Shown here: positions 23,440 to 32,215 of the stretch, piece by piece
Numbering within the stretch: position 1 is the first letter of the stretch
Layout: the number at the start of each line of letters is the position of its first letter
Origin: Amycolatopsis sp. DSM 110486
GTDB taxonomy: Bacteria; Actinomycetota; Actinomycetes; Mycobacteriales; Pseudonocardiaceae
Reading direction: 5' to 3'
Assembly (NCBI RefSeq): GCF_019468465.1
Contig: NZ_CP080519.1
Span: forward strand, 945,001 to 1,009,000
Length of the DNA stretch: 64,000 nt
Made by a program: the position numbers and the translations under genes
The notes under the pieces: model-generated
Databases searched by the model: none
What the model saw: only the letters and a program-made list of their open reading frames with translations
Told to the model about the DNA's origin: nothing

Positions 23440-25029
23440 GTGACCGAACTGTCTTCGGCTTGGTGGCGCAGCGCGGCGATCTACCAGGTGTACATCCGCA
23501 GCTTCGCCGACGGAAACGGCGACGGCATCGGCGACCTCGCCGGCGTCCGGTCCCGTTTGGACCATCTCGCCGAACTGGGGATCGACGCCATCTGGTTCAC
23601 GCCTTGGTACCCGTCGCCCATGGACGACGGCGGCTACGACGTGGCCGACTTCCGTGACATCGAACCGCTTTTCGGCACTCTCGCCGAGGCCGAGGAGCTC
23701 ATCGCCGAAGCGCACGAGCGCGGCATCCGCGTGATCATCGACATCGTGCCGAACCACTGCTCCGACGAGCATCGGTGGTTCCAGGCGGCACTCGCCGCCG
23801 GGCCGGGATCGGTCGAGCGGCAACGGTTCTGGTTCCGCCCCGGCCGCGGCGTCGACGGTTCGCAGCCGCCGAACAACTGGAAGTCTCGCTTCGGCGGTCC
23901 CGCGTGGACTCGCGTCGAGGACGGCGAGTGGTACCTGCACCTGTACAGCTCGCGCCAGCCCGATTTCAACTGGGACAACGCCGACATCCGCGCAGAGTTC
24001 GAGGACGTGCTGCGGTTCTGGTTCGACCGCGGCGTCGACGGCTTCCGCATCGACGTCGCCGACGGGCTCGTCAAGGACCCGGCACTGCCCGACGTCGAGA
24101 ACGGGGACGAGACACCGTTCTCCGACCAGGAGGGGCTGCACGAGATCTACCGGTCGTGGCGCAAGATCGCCGACTCGTACGCGGGCGAACGCGTGCTCGT
24201 CGGCGAGATGTGGCTGCCCGACATGTCACGCGCCGCGCGCTATCTGCGCCGCGACGAGCTGCATTCGGCGTTCAACTTCGACTTCCTGGTGTGCCCGTGG
24301 GACGTCTCGCGCTTCCGCGACGTCATCTCGCGCACGCTGCGGGCCCACGACGAGGTCGGCGCGCCCGCGGCGTGGGTGCTGTCCAACCACGACGTGACGC
24401 GGCACGTCACCCGGTACGGCCGCTCCAGCGACACGGGCTTCTCGTTCGCCGACCGGCTGCACGGCACGCCGGTTTCGCTCTCCTTGGGCACCCGCCGAGC
24501 GCGGGCGGCGGCACTGCTGACATTGGCGCTGCCCGGCGGGGTGTACGTGTACCAGGGCGAAGAGCTGGGGTTGTGGGAAGTCGAGGACATCCCTTCGGAG
24601 CTGCGGCAGGACCCGGTGTGGGCGCGGACCGACGGCGCGGACCCGGGCCGGGACGGATGCCGGGTGCCGCTGCCGTGGTCGGGTCCTGCCGCACCATTCG
24701 GCTTCGGCACGGGGACGCCGTGGCTGCCGCAGCCGTCATCGTGGGCCGAGTACACGGCTTCGGCGGAGGCGGCGGACCCGGCGTCGATGCTGTCGCTGTA
24801 CCGCGACGGCCTCCGGATCCGCGCGGAACAGGCTGCGCTCGGCGCGGGTGCGCTGGAGTGGCTTTCGCGCGATGACGGCGTGCTGGCGTTCACGCGGGAG
24901 CCGGGGTTCACGTTCGTGCTGAACTTCTCCGCCACGGCGGTTCCGTTGCCGGCCGGGGAGATCCTGCTGGCGAGCGGTCCGGTCTCCACGGAGATCCCGA
25001 CGGACACCGCAGTGTGGCTGCGGTCCTGA
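23440..25029 (+). CDS. GH13 alpha-glucosidase (oligo-1,6/alpha-1,4 type)
   Basis: A 529-residue cytoplasmic glycoside hydrolase of family 13. The conserved regions are in order: DIVPNH (about 101-106), GFRIDVA with nucleophile D205 and R203, VGEMW with acid/base E256, and LSNHD with H317 and transition-state stabiliser D318. The length and the N-terminal WWRSAAIYQVYIRSFADGNGDGIGDL block are typical of alpha-glucosidase/oligo-1,6-glucosidase. No signal peptide, so it hydrolyses imported oligosaccharides to glucose. GGGAGGA precedes the GTG start. It is the last gene of the LacI/ABC set and is followed by a hairpin. Confidence 0.93.
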   Translation: MTELSSAWWRSAAIYQVYIRSFADGNGDGIGDLAGVRSRLDHLAELGIDAIWFTPWYPSPMDDGGYDVADFRDIEPLFGTLAEAEELIAEAHERGIRVIIDIVPNHCSDEHRWFQAALAAGPGSVERQRFWFRPGRGVDGSQPPNNWKSRFGGPAWTRVEDGEWYLHLYSSRQPDFNWDNADIRAEFEDVLRFWFDRGVDGFRIDVADGLVKDPALPDVENGDETPFSDQEGLHEIYRSWRKIADSYAGERVLVGEMWLPDMSRAARYLRRDELHSAFNFDFLVCPWDVSRFRDVISRTLRAHDEVGAPAAWVLSNHDVTRHVTRYGRSSDTGFSFADRLHGTPVSLSLGTRRARAAALLTLALPGGVYVYQGEELGLWEVEDIPSELRQDPVWARTDGADPGRDGCRVPLPWSGPAAPFGFGTGTPWLPQPSSWAEYTASAEAADPASMLSLYRDGLRIRAEQAALGAGALEWLSRDDGVLAFTREPGFTFVLNFSATAVPLPAGEILLASGPVSTEIPTDTAVWLRS

Positions 25030-25034
25030 TCGTC

Positions 25035-25065
25035 GGTGGAGGGTGTCGAGGGGGCACCCTCCACC
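25035..25065 (+). terminator. hairpin terminator after the alpha-glucosidase gene
   Basis: GGTGGAGGGTG (25035-25045) and CACCCTCCACC (25055-25065) form a perfect 11-bp stem with a 9-base loop, five bases after the stop; the stem can extend by a few outer pairs. Confidence 0.8.
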
Positions 25066-25235
25066 GGCGTCGGTCAGCTCCGCGAGTGGCGCGGAACAGC
25101 CGGCGGCCACCTCCCGTCTCGGCCGCCGGGCAGCCGCTCAGAAATTTTTCGAGCGACGGTGTCGATTGGTGTCGAGCGGGTTCGTAGGCAGGGTGAGGGG
25201 CCGCCTGGCCCCGAACCTCACTCAAGGAGCACACC

Positions 25236-25805
25236 ATGACCGCCACCTACACCTTCGACGTCTTCTCCAGCCTCGACGGCTACGGCTCCCACACCGGCGA
25301 CTGGGGTGGCTACTGGGGCAAGCAGGGCCCGGAGCTGCTGGCGCGCCGCCTCGAGCTGTACGGCGAGGGGCAGCGGATGGTGTTCGGGAAGACCACGTTC
25401 CGGGACAACGTGGAGATGTTCACCGAGTTCGGCGTGGAGAACCTCGACCCCTGGGTCGCCCGGATGCGGAACCTGCCGGCCACCGTCGTGTCCACCACCC
25501 TGCGCGGCCCCTTCGACTGGCCGGACGCGACGGTCCTCAGCGGCGACGCCGTCGACGTCATCGCGCGCCTCAAGAAGGAGTCCGACGCCCCGCTGCGCTC
25601 CCACGGCAGCCTGACCATGAACCGCGCCCTGATGGCCGCCGGCCTGGTCGACCGCGTGCAGCTGACGGTCTTCCCCGTGCTCACCGGCCGAACGGGCGCC
25701 GCCCGCATCTTCGAGGGGGCCGAGGACTTCGACCTGGAGCTCCTCGAAAGCCGCACCTTGGACGGCCACACGCAGGAACTGATCTACCGGCCCACGCGGC
25801 ATTGA
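25236..25805 (+). CDS. dihydrofolate reductase family protein (RibD C-terminal-like)
   Basis: A 189-residue protein of the RibD_C/DHFR-like fold: the start TATYTFDVFSSLDGYGS and the block RMVFGKTTFRDNV are typical, with SHGSLTMNRALMAAGLVDRVQLTVFPVLTG in the second half. Such single-domain proteins are common in actinomycetes and may reduce small molecules with NADPH; the real substrate is unknown and it is unlikely to be the folate enzyme. AAGGAGCACACC precedes the ATG. It converges on the CPT-like kinase gene. Confidence 0.85.
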   Translation: MTATYTFDVFSSLDGYGSHTGDWGGYWGKQGPELLARRLELYGEGQRMVFGKTTFRDNVEMFTEFGVENLDPWVARMRNLPATVVSTTLRGPFDWPDATVLSGDAVDVIARLKKESDAPLRSHGSLTMNRALMAAGLVDRVQLTVFPVLTGRTGAARIFEGAEDFDLELLESRTLDGHTQELIYRPTRH

Positions 25806-25822
25806 TGAGTGGACTCAGTCGA

Positions 25823-26395
25823 TCAACTTGTTCGTGCGCGGGCGGCGCGGAGGCGTTCGAACGCTTTCGGCCGCCCGATCGCATCGAGGCGGCCGGCGAT
25901 CTCGCGGGCGCAGTCAGCCGCCGTGCGGTGAGTGGTGTCCACGACGAGGTCGTTGTCCCGGTGGGAGTAGATCAACGTCTGCGAGGCGGCGAGACCGTGC
26001 GGCCGGTCGCCGCGCGAGCGCTCCCGCCGGGCGAGCTCCTCCGGCGCGCAGTGGACGTCGACCAGGGTGACGTCGTAGCTGTCGAGGACGACGAGGAGAT
26101 CGTCGAGGCGCCACGGCTCGCTGAGCAGGTAGTCCATGACCACGTCGTTCCCCGTGGACGTGAGGGCTGCGACGGCGCGGTGGTAACCCCGCCGGGTCCG
26201 TCGCAGCATTTCCTGGACTCCGGCGTCGTCGAGCTCACGGGTGTAGCGCGTCGACCGCATCCCGCTGATCCCGTCGACGGGGACGTGGAACCAAGGGTCG
26301 GGCAGGACCGCCAGCAGTGCCTGCCCGATGCTCGACTTCCCCGAGCTGGAAGGGCCGTTGAGGAGAATGACCCGGCCGCGCGACACTGGCTCCAT
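25823..26395 (-). CDS. chloramphenicol phosphotransferase-like P-loop kinase
   Basis: A 190-residue P-loop kinase. The Walker A motif GPSSSGKSS (K20) is near the N-terminus, followed by the pattern PWFHVPVDGISGMRSTRY and DVVMDYLL seen in CPT-family proteins, and VDVHCAPEELARRERSRGDRP before the lid. The best-known relative phosphorylates chloramphenicol; most chromosomal homologues have unknown substrates, so a resistance role is only possible. ATG at 26395 is preferred over upstream starts because the P-loop strand begins eight residues later. Confidence 0.78.
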   Translation of the reverse strand: MEPVSRGRVILLNGPSSSGKSSIGQALLAVLPDPWFHVPVDGISGMRSTRYTRELDDAGVQEMLRRTRRGYHRAVAALTSTGNDVVMDYLLSEPWRLDDLLVVLDSYDVTLVDVHCAPEELARRERSRGDRPHGLAASQTLIYSHRDNDLVVDTTHRTAADCAREIAGRLDAIGRPKAFERLRAARARTS

Positions 26396-26449
26396 GATCG
26401 AACTGTAGCCAGGCAAAGCTGATCGATCCCGGCCTGAACCCGGCGACTC

Positions 26450-27784
26450 TCAGGCAGTCAGCTTCAGGACATCCACGCCACGCACGTTGTCCGCCACATA
26501 CACATACCCGTCATGCCAATACGGCGCCCACGAGCTGGCGTCCGCCGGGCGGAAGTAGGCGATCTGGCGCGGGTTGGTCGGGTCGCTGACGTCGAGGAAG
26601 CGCGTGCCCTGGGAGTAGAAGGACTGGACGAGTACGTGGTCGCGCAGGTCGAAGTAGTGGGCGGAGCAGTCGTCGGAGGCGGGGTCGCTGCCTTCCTGGC
26701 CGGCGACGCTCCAGGTGCCGATGCTCTGCAGACGGAAGGGATCCGACGCGGTCGAACGCCAGCCTTCGCCGTGGTACGAGCCGGCCAGGGACGAGATGGT
26801 GAGCACGCCGTCGCCCGCGCAGCCGTCGAGGAAGTTCTCCTCGGTGGCGTACACGAGGTCGTGGCCGCGCCAGGCGCCGGCGTCGCGGGGGCCGACCGGG
26901 TGGAAGCTGTTGTGCAGGAACTTCGACGGCGCGGCGGTCTCGTCGACGCCGCCGCCGGCGTACGGGATGGGCGCCAGCGCCGTGGCGCGGTGCACGCCGC
27001 CGCGGACGGGGTCGCGGTGCTGGCCGCTGGTCCAGTAGCCGCGGACGCCGCCGCGGCCCGACACCCACGCGACGCCCGCGGAGTCGACCTGGACGTCGTG
27101 GACGTAGTCGGTCTGGCCGTCGTTGCGGGCGAGTTCGATGGGGTCGGGGTGCACGACAGGGTGGCGCGGGTCGCGCACGTCGGTGACCCAGATCGGGCGC
27201 CCGCCCCAGTCGGCCGGCTGGTCGTCGGCCTTCGCGGGGCCGCCGGTCCACAGGTAGCGGCAGCTGTCGACGCAGCTGGTGGTGTGGCCGGCGGGCACGC
27301 GCACGTAGCTGAGGATCGTGGGCTTCTCCGGGCGCGAGACGTCGACGACGTAGATGCCGGACTCGCCGCTGTGCGTGTTGCCCTCGAACGCGCGCGGGTC
27401 GCGCGAGAGGAACACCAGCTTGCGCTGCGCGTCGACCTCCGTGTCCTCGGTCTCCCACAGGCCGGGCAGGCTGAGCTGCCCAATCGCCTTCGGTGCGGCG
27501 GGGTTGCGCGTGAGGTCGTAGACCTTGAGGCCGAACTCGCCGGACACCACCATCACGTCGCGGCGGCCGTAGGACAGGAAGTTGGCGGAGATCGCGCCCG
27601 CCGCGTCGGGCACGTTGCCGACGGCGCGCACGCCCTTGACCGCGCCCGGATCACCGGCGGTGTGTTTGGCCTGAACCGCAGGCTTGTCGTCCTCCCCGCA
27701 CGCGGCCGCGGGCAGCTCGGTCGCGATGAGCGTCGCGGCTACAGTGGTCAGGGCCAAGCAAGATCGAACCCACCAGCGGCGCAC
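26450..27784 (-). CDS. secreted LVIVD-repeat beta-propeller-like protein
   Basis: A 444-residue exported protein: Arg/Trp-rich n-region, hydrophobic stretch SCLALTTVAATLIATELPAAA, then repeated units of about 45 residues with the pattern V..G.GLKVYDLT...P (GEFGLKVYDLTRNPAAPKAIG, SGIYVVDVSRPEKPTIL, IWVTDVRDPRHPVV, TRFLDVSDPTNPRQIAYF, RGVDVLKL). These match LVIVD repeats and suggest a propeller-type fold outside the membrane. Several Cys pairs are present. GGGAGGTTC just upstream decides the GTG start at 27784. Function unknown. It diverges from a binding-lipoprotein gene. Confidence 0.8.
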   Translation of the reverse strand: MRRWWVRSCLALTTVAATLIATELPAAACGEDDKPAVQAKHTAGDPGAVKGVRAVGNVPDAAGAISANFLSYGRRDVMVVSGEFGLKVYDLTRNPAAPKAIGQLSLPGLWETEDTEVDAQRKLVFLSRDPRAFEGNTHSGESGIYVVDVSRPEKPTILSYVRVPAGHTTSCVDSCRYLWTGGPAKADDQPADWGGRPIWVTDVRDPRHPVVHPDPIELARNDGQTDYVHDVQVDSAGVAWVSGRGGVRGYWTSGQHRDPVRGGVHRATALAPIPYAGGGVDETAAPSKFLHNSFHPVGPRDAGAWRGHDLVYATEENFLDGCAGDGVLTISSLAGSYHGEGWRSTASDPFRLQSIGTWSVAGQEGSDPASDDCSAHYFDLRDHVLVQSFYSQGTRFLDVSDPTNPRQIAYFRPADASSWAPYWHDGYVYVADNVRGVDVLKLTA

Positions 27785-27884
27785 ACGAACCTCCCAGAAC
27801 GCCCAGCGTGACCGTTGCACTCTAAGACGGTGACCAACCGGACACAACCGCCTTTCGTCCCTTTCCAACTGGTATTAAGACAGC

Positions 27885-29342
27885 ATGCGCCTGCCCGCCC
27901 TGCTCGCCGCCGCAGTGGCGGCGTTGTCCGCGCTCGCCGGCTGTTCGTCCGACGAGCCGGCGCGCCCGGGCGTCGTCACGGTCGGACTGCAGGAGCCGGG
28001 CACGCTGCTGCCCGCCGACGTCGACGATCAGGCCGGGCGCTTCGTCACGGGCGCGCTCTGGACGCCGCTCGCCGACTACGACCCGGCCACGGGCAAGCTC
28101 ACCCCGCGCGCCGCCGCGTCGATCACGAGCACCGACCGCGTGACGTGGACCGTGAAGCTGCGCCCCGGGTGGAAGTTCCACGACGGCACCCCGGTCACCG
28201 CACAGTCCTATGTGGACACCTGGCAAGCCATCGCCGGTGAGAACTGGGAGGTCACGCCGGTGCTGACGAAGTCGTTGCGGGCCAAGCAGATCACGGCCCC
28301 CGACGCGGCGACGATACGGCTCGTGCTCGACCGTCCGAGCAGCCAGGTACCGGCGTGGCTCTCGGCGCCGGGGCTCGTGCCGATGCCCGCCTCCGTGCTC
28401 GCTTCGCACGACTGGAACGGCTTCGCACGCCACCCCGTCGGCGACGGCCCCTTCCGTCTCGCCGACGGCTGGGCCCCCGGCACCGGCGGCACGCTCCTGC
28501 GCGTCACCCCGGCCGGCGAGCGGGCCACCGAGGTCGACCTGCGCGTGGGCGACCCGGTGGAGCAGTACGACGCCGTGCGCGACGGTTCGCTCGACCTCGT
28601 CACCTCCGTCCCCGGCGAACGCCACGAAGCCATGCACACCGACTTCGCCGACCGCCACACCACTTGGCCCCTGCCCGAGGCCGGCTACCTCGTCTTCCCC
28701 ACGGCTGACCCCCGCTTCGCCGACGCGGCCGTCCGCCACGCCTTCGCCCTCGCTGTCGACCGCTCAGCGCTGGAGGCCGGTCCCCTCGCGCACCAGGTCG
28801 ACCTCGCCCACGCCCTCCTGCCACCCGCCGACGCCCCCGGCGAACGCACCGGCACCTGCCGCCCCTGCTCCTTCGACGCGGCCGCCGCCAAGTCACTGCT
28901 GGGCCAGTCCGGCTTCACCGGCCCCACCACGGTCTACTTCGACCCCGGCGCGGGCCAGTGGACGCGCCCACTCGCCGCGGGCTTGACCACGGCACTGGGG
29001 GTTCCGGTGACCGCCGCCCAACGGCCGGACGGGCAAGCGGACGGTCCGTCTACTGTGGACTTGAACCTCGCCTCCGCCAGTCCGGCGGACTTGCTGTCGG
29101 CCCTGGCTTCCGTTTCGGGCTACTCGGACGCCGGCTTCGAGCAGGACCTCGCGGCGGCGGAGTCCGCGGCCACCGCCGCGGAAGCCGGACAGCTGTACCG
29201 GGTCGCCGAGAACCAGCTGCTGCGCGACCTCCCGGTGGCTCCTTTGTGGACGGGCCACGGGCACGCCGTGTGGTCGCCCCGCTTGCACGACGTGACGGCG
29301 GCGGCGTTCTCGGGTATCGACCTGGCCAGGCTTTCCGTCTGA
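27885..29342 (+). CDS. family-5 (OppA/DppA-type) solute-binding lipoprotein, solitary
   Basis: A 485-residue lipoprotein; the signal peptide ends in ALAGC with Cys20 lipidated. The mature domain is an SBP_bac_5 binder (VTVGLQEPGTLLPADV, VKLRPGWKFHDGTPVTAQSYVDTW, NQLLRDLPVAPLWTGHG), normally for oligopeptides or similar ligands. No permease or ATPase genes are adjacent, so it must either share another importer or act as a sensor. A TATTAA hexamer ends 7 bases before the ATG, compatible with a leaderless transcript. It converges on the LysR gene. Confidence 0.88.
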   Translation: MRLPALLAAAVAALSALAGCSSDEPARPGVVTVGLQEPGTLLPADVDDQAGRFVTGALWTPLADYDPATGKLTPRAAASITSTDRVTWTVKLRPGWKFHDGTPVTAQSYVDTWQAIAGENWEVTPVLTKSLRAKQITAPDAATIRLVLDRPSSQVPAWLSAPGLVPMPASVLASHDWNGFARHPVGDGPFRLADGWAPGTGGTLLRVTPAGERATEVDLRVGDPVEQYDAVRDGSLDLVTSVPGERHEAMHTDFADRHTTWPLPEAGYLVFPTADPRFADAAVRHAFALAVDRSALEAGPLAHQVDLAHALLPPADAPGERTGTCRPCSFDAAAAKSLLGQSGFTGPTTVYFDPGAGQWTRPLAAGLTTALGVPVTAAQRPDGQADGPSTVDLNLASASPADLLSALASVSGYSDAGFEQDLAAAESAATAAEAGQLYRVAENQLLRDLPVAPLWTGHGHAVWSPRLHDVTAAAFSGIDLARLSV

Positions 29343-29345
29343 CGT

Positions 29346-30221
29346 TCACACCCTCGCGTGCCGCGCGAGGATCTCGACGAAACCGCTGGTCAACGGATCC
29401 GGCCCGGGGCGGTTGTAGGCCGTGAGCACCCGGCGCACCGGCTTCGACGGGCGCAGCACGCGGCCTTCGAAATTCGGCGGCAGCACGTTGGCGGGCACCA
29501 GCGCCGGGCCCAGGCCGGCCGCCGCGAGGATGGGGGCGGTGGCCGTCTGCTCGGTGCGCACGGCCGGGCGCGGGCGGAACCCGGCGTCGGCGCAGGCGGC
29601 GTCGAGGATCTCGGCCAGGCCGTGGCCGGGGGCGTAGTGCACCCAGGCGCAGTCGGCGAGGGTGGCCAGGTCGACGGTGCCGCCGTCGCCCTCGGTGGCG
29701 CCGTCGGGGGGGAGGACGACCACGAATTCCTCGACGCCCAGCGAACGCACCGGTCCTTCCCAGCCCGCGGGCTCCGGGCCGATCGCGACGTCGGCTTCGC
29801 CCGCCGTCATGGCTTCGCGGAGCTCGTCGGCGTGGCGGAATTCGAACAACCGCACGTCGACGGCGGGATGGTCGCGCCGCCACACCCGCAGCGCGGCGGG
29901 CAGCACGCCGAGGCTGACGGAGTACACCGTCGCGACGAGCAGCTCCCCCGCCATCAGCCCGGACGCCTGCCGAGCGGCGCAGAGGGCGCGTTCGGCGTCA
30001 GCGAGCGCGGCGCGGGCGTGCGGGAGCATCGCGCGGCCCATCGGCGTGAGGCGCACCGAGCGCGGCAGCCGTTCCAACAACGGCCCGCCCACGTGCTGCT
30101 CCAGCGCCCGAACCTGGTGCGACAGCGCGGGTTGCGTCACGTGCAGCTGCTCGGCCGCGCGCGTGAACGAGCCGGTGTCGACGACCGTCACGAGGTACTC
30201 CAGCTGCCGCAGGCTCGTCAT
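29346..30221 (-). CDS. LysR family transcriptional regulator
   Basis: A 291-residue LTTR: N-terminal winged helix (RQLEYLVTVVDTGSFTRAAEQLHVTQPALSHQVRALEQHVGGPLLER) and a C-terminal effector domain. It is divergent from the PRISE-like reductase gene, and the 71-base gap carries a T-N11-A dyad, the normal arrangement for an LTTR with its target. The effector is unknown. Confidence 0.92.
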   Translation of the reverse strand: MTSLRQLEYLVTVVDTGSFTRAAEQLHVTQPALSHQVRALEQHVGGPLLERLPRSVRLTPMGRAMLPHARAALADAERALCAARQASGLMAGELLVATVYSVSLGVLPAALRVWRRDHPAVDVRLFEFRHADELREAMTAGEADVAIGPEPAGWEGPVRSLGVEEFVVVLPPDGATEGDGGTVDLATLADCAWVHYAPGHGLAEILDAACADAGFRPRPAVRTEQTATAPILAAAGLGPALVPANVLPPNFEGRVLRPSKPVRRVLTAYNRPGPDPLTSGFVEILARHARV

Positions 30222-30248
30222 GACCGCAGTTTATCGCTGACCAAAGAA

Positions 30249-30271
30249 CTATGCCTTGGACTTATGCATAG
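30249..30271. promoter_or_regulatory. LysR-type operator (T-N11-A dyad)
   Basis: CTATGC (30249-30254) and GCATAG (30266-30271) are perfect arms separated by 11 bases, in the gap between the divergent LysR and reductase genes. This is the classical LTTR box layout. Confidence 0.65.
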
Positions 30272-30292
30272 CCCGGTCGCAGGATCGAAGGC

Positions 30293-31306
30293 ATGAGCAC
30301 CCCACGCAAAGCCCTGGTCGCCGGCGCCAACGGGATCATCGGCCGCACGCTGACCGACCACCTGCGCGGCCTCGGCGGCTGGGACGTCGTCGGCCTCTCA
30401 CGGCGCGGCGGGCCCGGCGCGCTCGCCGTCGACCTGCTCGACGCCGCCGACACCCGCGCCAAGCTCGCGGACCACCGCGACGCGACGCACCTGTTCTACG
30501 CCGCCTACCAGGACCGGCCGACGTGGGCGGAGCTCGTCGCGCCGAACGTCGCGATGCTGGAGAACCTCGTCGACGGACTCGACGGCGGTGCGCTGGAGCA
30601 CGTGAGCCTCATGCAGGGCTACAAGGTCTACGGCGCCCATCTCGGGCCGTTCAAGACGCCCGCGCGGGAGTCGGACGCCGGGCACATGCCGCCCGAGTTC
30701 AACGTCGACCAGCAGGAGCTGCTGGAGCGCCGGGCCCCCAGCTGGTCGGCGATCCGGCCGTCGGTCGTCGGCGGCACCACACTCGGCAACCCGATGAACC
30801 TCGCGCTCGTGATCGCGGTGTACGCGTCGATCTCGAAGGAACTCGGGCTGCCGCTGCGGTTCCCCGGCAAGCCCGGCGCCTACGACAGCCTCCTGGAGAT
30901 GACCGACGCCGGCCTCCTGGCAGAAGCTACGGTCTGGGCCGCGACCTCCACCCGCAACGAGGCCTTCAACATCGCCAACGGCGACCTCTTCCGCTGGAGG
31001 GAGCTGTGGCCGAAGCTCGCCGCGTATTTCGAGCTCGACACGGCGCCGCCGCTGCCCATGTCGCTCGCGACCGTGATGGCGGACAAGGAGCCGCTGTGGT
31101 CCCGGATGTCCGCGAAGTACGGCCTCAAACCGGCCTACCGAGACGTGTCCGCCTGGCCCTTCGGCGACTTCGTGTTCTCCTGGGACTACGACATGTTCGC
31201 CGACACGTCGAAATCACGCCGCGCGGGCTTTCACTACTATGTGGACACCGAGCAGATGTTCTACCGGCTCTTCGATGAGTTCCGGCGAGACAAGGTCATT
31301 CCCTGA
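30293..31306 (+). CDS. SDR of the PRISE (progesterone 5-beta-reductase/iridoid synthase-like) group
   Basis: A 337-residue extended/atypical SDR. The N-terminus has GANGIIGRTLTDHL, followed by the VVGLSRR segment that sets cofactor preference; MQGYKVYGAHLGPFKTPARE and the C-terminal WDYDMFADTSKSRRAGFHYYVDTEQMFY are typical of PRISE enzymes, which reduce enone C=C bonds with NADPH. ATG at 30293. Divergent from the LysR gene that probably controls it; the natural substrate is unknown. Confidence 0.8.
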   Translation: MSTPRKALVAGANGIIGRTLTDHLRGLGGWDVVGLSRRGGPGALAVDLLDAADTRAKLADHRDATHLFYAAYQDRPTWAELVAPNVAMLENLVDGLDGGALEHVSLMQGYKVYGAHLGPFKTPARESDAGHMPPEFNVDQQELLERRAPSWSAIRPSVVGGTTLGNPMNLALVIAVYASISKELGLPLRFPGKPGAYDSLLEMTDAGLLAEATVWAATSTRNEAFNIANGDLFRWRELWPKLAAYFELDTAPPLPMSLATVMADKEPLWSRMSAKYGLKPAYRDVSAWPFGDFVFSWDYDMFADTSKSRRAGFHYYVDTEQMFYRLFDEFRRDKVIP

Positions 31307-31312
31307 CCCAAA

Positions 31313-32095
31313 TCAGGCGTTCGGGTCCAGACCGACGTCGGCGGGCTTCGCGGTGGCGAGTGTGCCGTTGAAGCGGTCGTCCGTCAGCTTGAACGTCGCG
31401 TCGCCGAAGTCGGCGGAGGTGAGCTTGTCGCGGATGCCCGAGGGGTAGTTGTCCCAGCCCACGAGGCCCTTGACCTGCCACACGCCCTCATCGTTCTCGG
31501 GTGGCTCGTCACCGTTGCCGTCCTTGGGGAAGCGGAAGTCGTGCGTCGTGACGCCGTCCTTGTGGTACACGGCCTTCGGGTGGCTGTCCTGGAACGGGAC
31601 CTCCGACGCCGGCTTCGTCTCGTAACCCTGGTGCTGGGAAACGGAAATGTACTTCGCCTGGTCGTCCTGCACCCACACGACGATGTGTTCCCAGTCGTGC
31701 TTGTGGCCGGCCGACACGGGGCCGTCGGAGACCTGGTCCTTCTCGAAGTAGTACCCGTAAAGATAGGCGCACCAGCCGTTGTTGCACTTGGCCCTGGAGT
31801 AGACGTTGGTGTTGGCCAGATCGGACTTGTCGTGGCAGTTTCCGTTCACGGCGCCGCCGAGGTCGAGGCCCGGGTTGAGCGTGCCGTCGGGGCCGATGGC
31901 CGGGGTGTTGTAACAACCGTCCTTGTCGAAGTCGAGCGCGGGCTGCCACTTGGCGTCGGCGGCGGGCGCGGCGGCCGGCAGGGCCGAGGGCGGGTCGGCC
32001 CACGCGGTCGCCGAACCGAAAGCGACGGAGCCGAATGTCACCGTGGCGATCGCCAGCGGTACGACGGCCAACCTACGCAACGTGCGGTGCTTCAT
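31313..32095 (-). CDS. secreted NPP1/NLP (necrosis-inducing-like) protein
   Basis: A 260-residue secreted protein. A signal peptide (LRRLAVVPLAIATVTFGSVAFGS, cleavage near AWA) is followed by an NPP1 domain whose hallmark heptapeptide is clear: GHKHDWE, then HIVVWVQD. Paired cysteines (DGCYNTP, NGNCHD, AKCNNGWC) suggest at least one disulfide. In plant pathogens NLPs bind sphingolipids of eudicot membranes with the GHRHDWE motif and a metal, causing leakage; the role in soil actinomycetes is not settled. GAAGGGA precedes the ATG at 32095. It ends 6 bases from a convergent gene. Confidence 0.9.
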   Translation of the reverse strand: MKHRTLRRLAVVPLAIATVTFGSVAFGSATAWADPPSALPAAAPAADAKWQPALDFDKDGCYNTPAIGPDGTLNPGLDLGGAVNGNCHDKSDLANTNVYSRAKCNNGWCAYLYGYYFEKDQVSDGPVSAGHKHDWEHIVVWVQDDQAKYISVSQHQGYETKPASEVPFQDSHPKAVYHKDGVTTHDFRFPKDGNGDEPPENDEGVWQVKGLVGWDNYPSGIRDKLTSADFGDATFKLTDDRFNGTLATAKPADVGLDPNA

Positions 32096-32215
32096 CGAGC
32101 GGGTCCCTTCTCGTGATCGCACGCCCAGCGTGGTCGCGGGACACCAGCACCGCAGTGTGGATCAGACCACTCGAAGATCCTTGCCCGAACGGGTAACTCC
32201 GGCAGTACGGAAGGG

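Noticed and set aside
25823..26395. Chloramphenicol resistance gene
   Set aside because: Only the kinase family can be supported; chromosomal CPT-like proteins commonly have other or unknown substrates and there is no resistance context.
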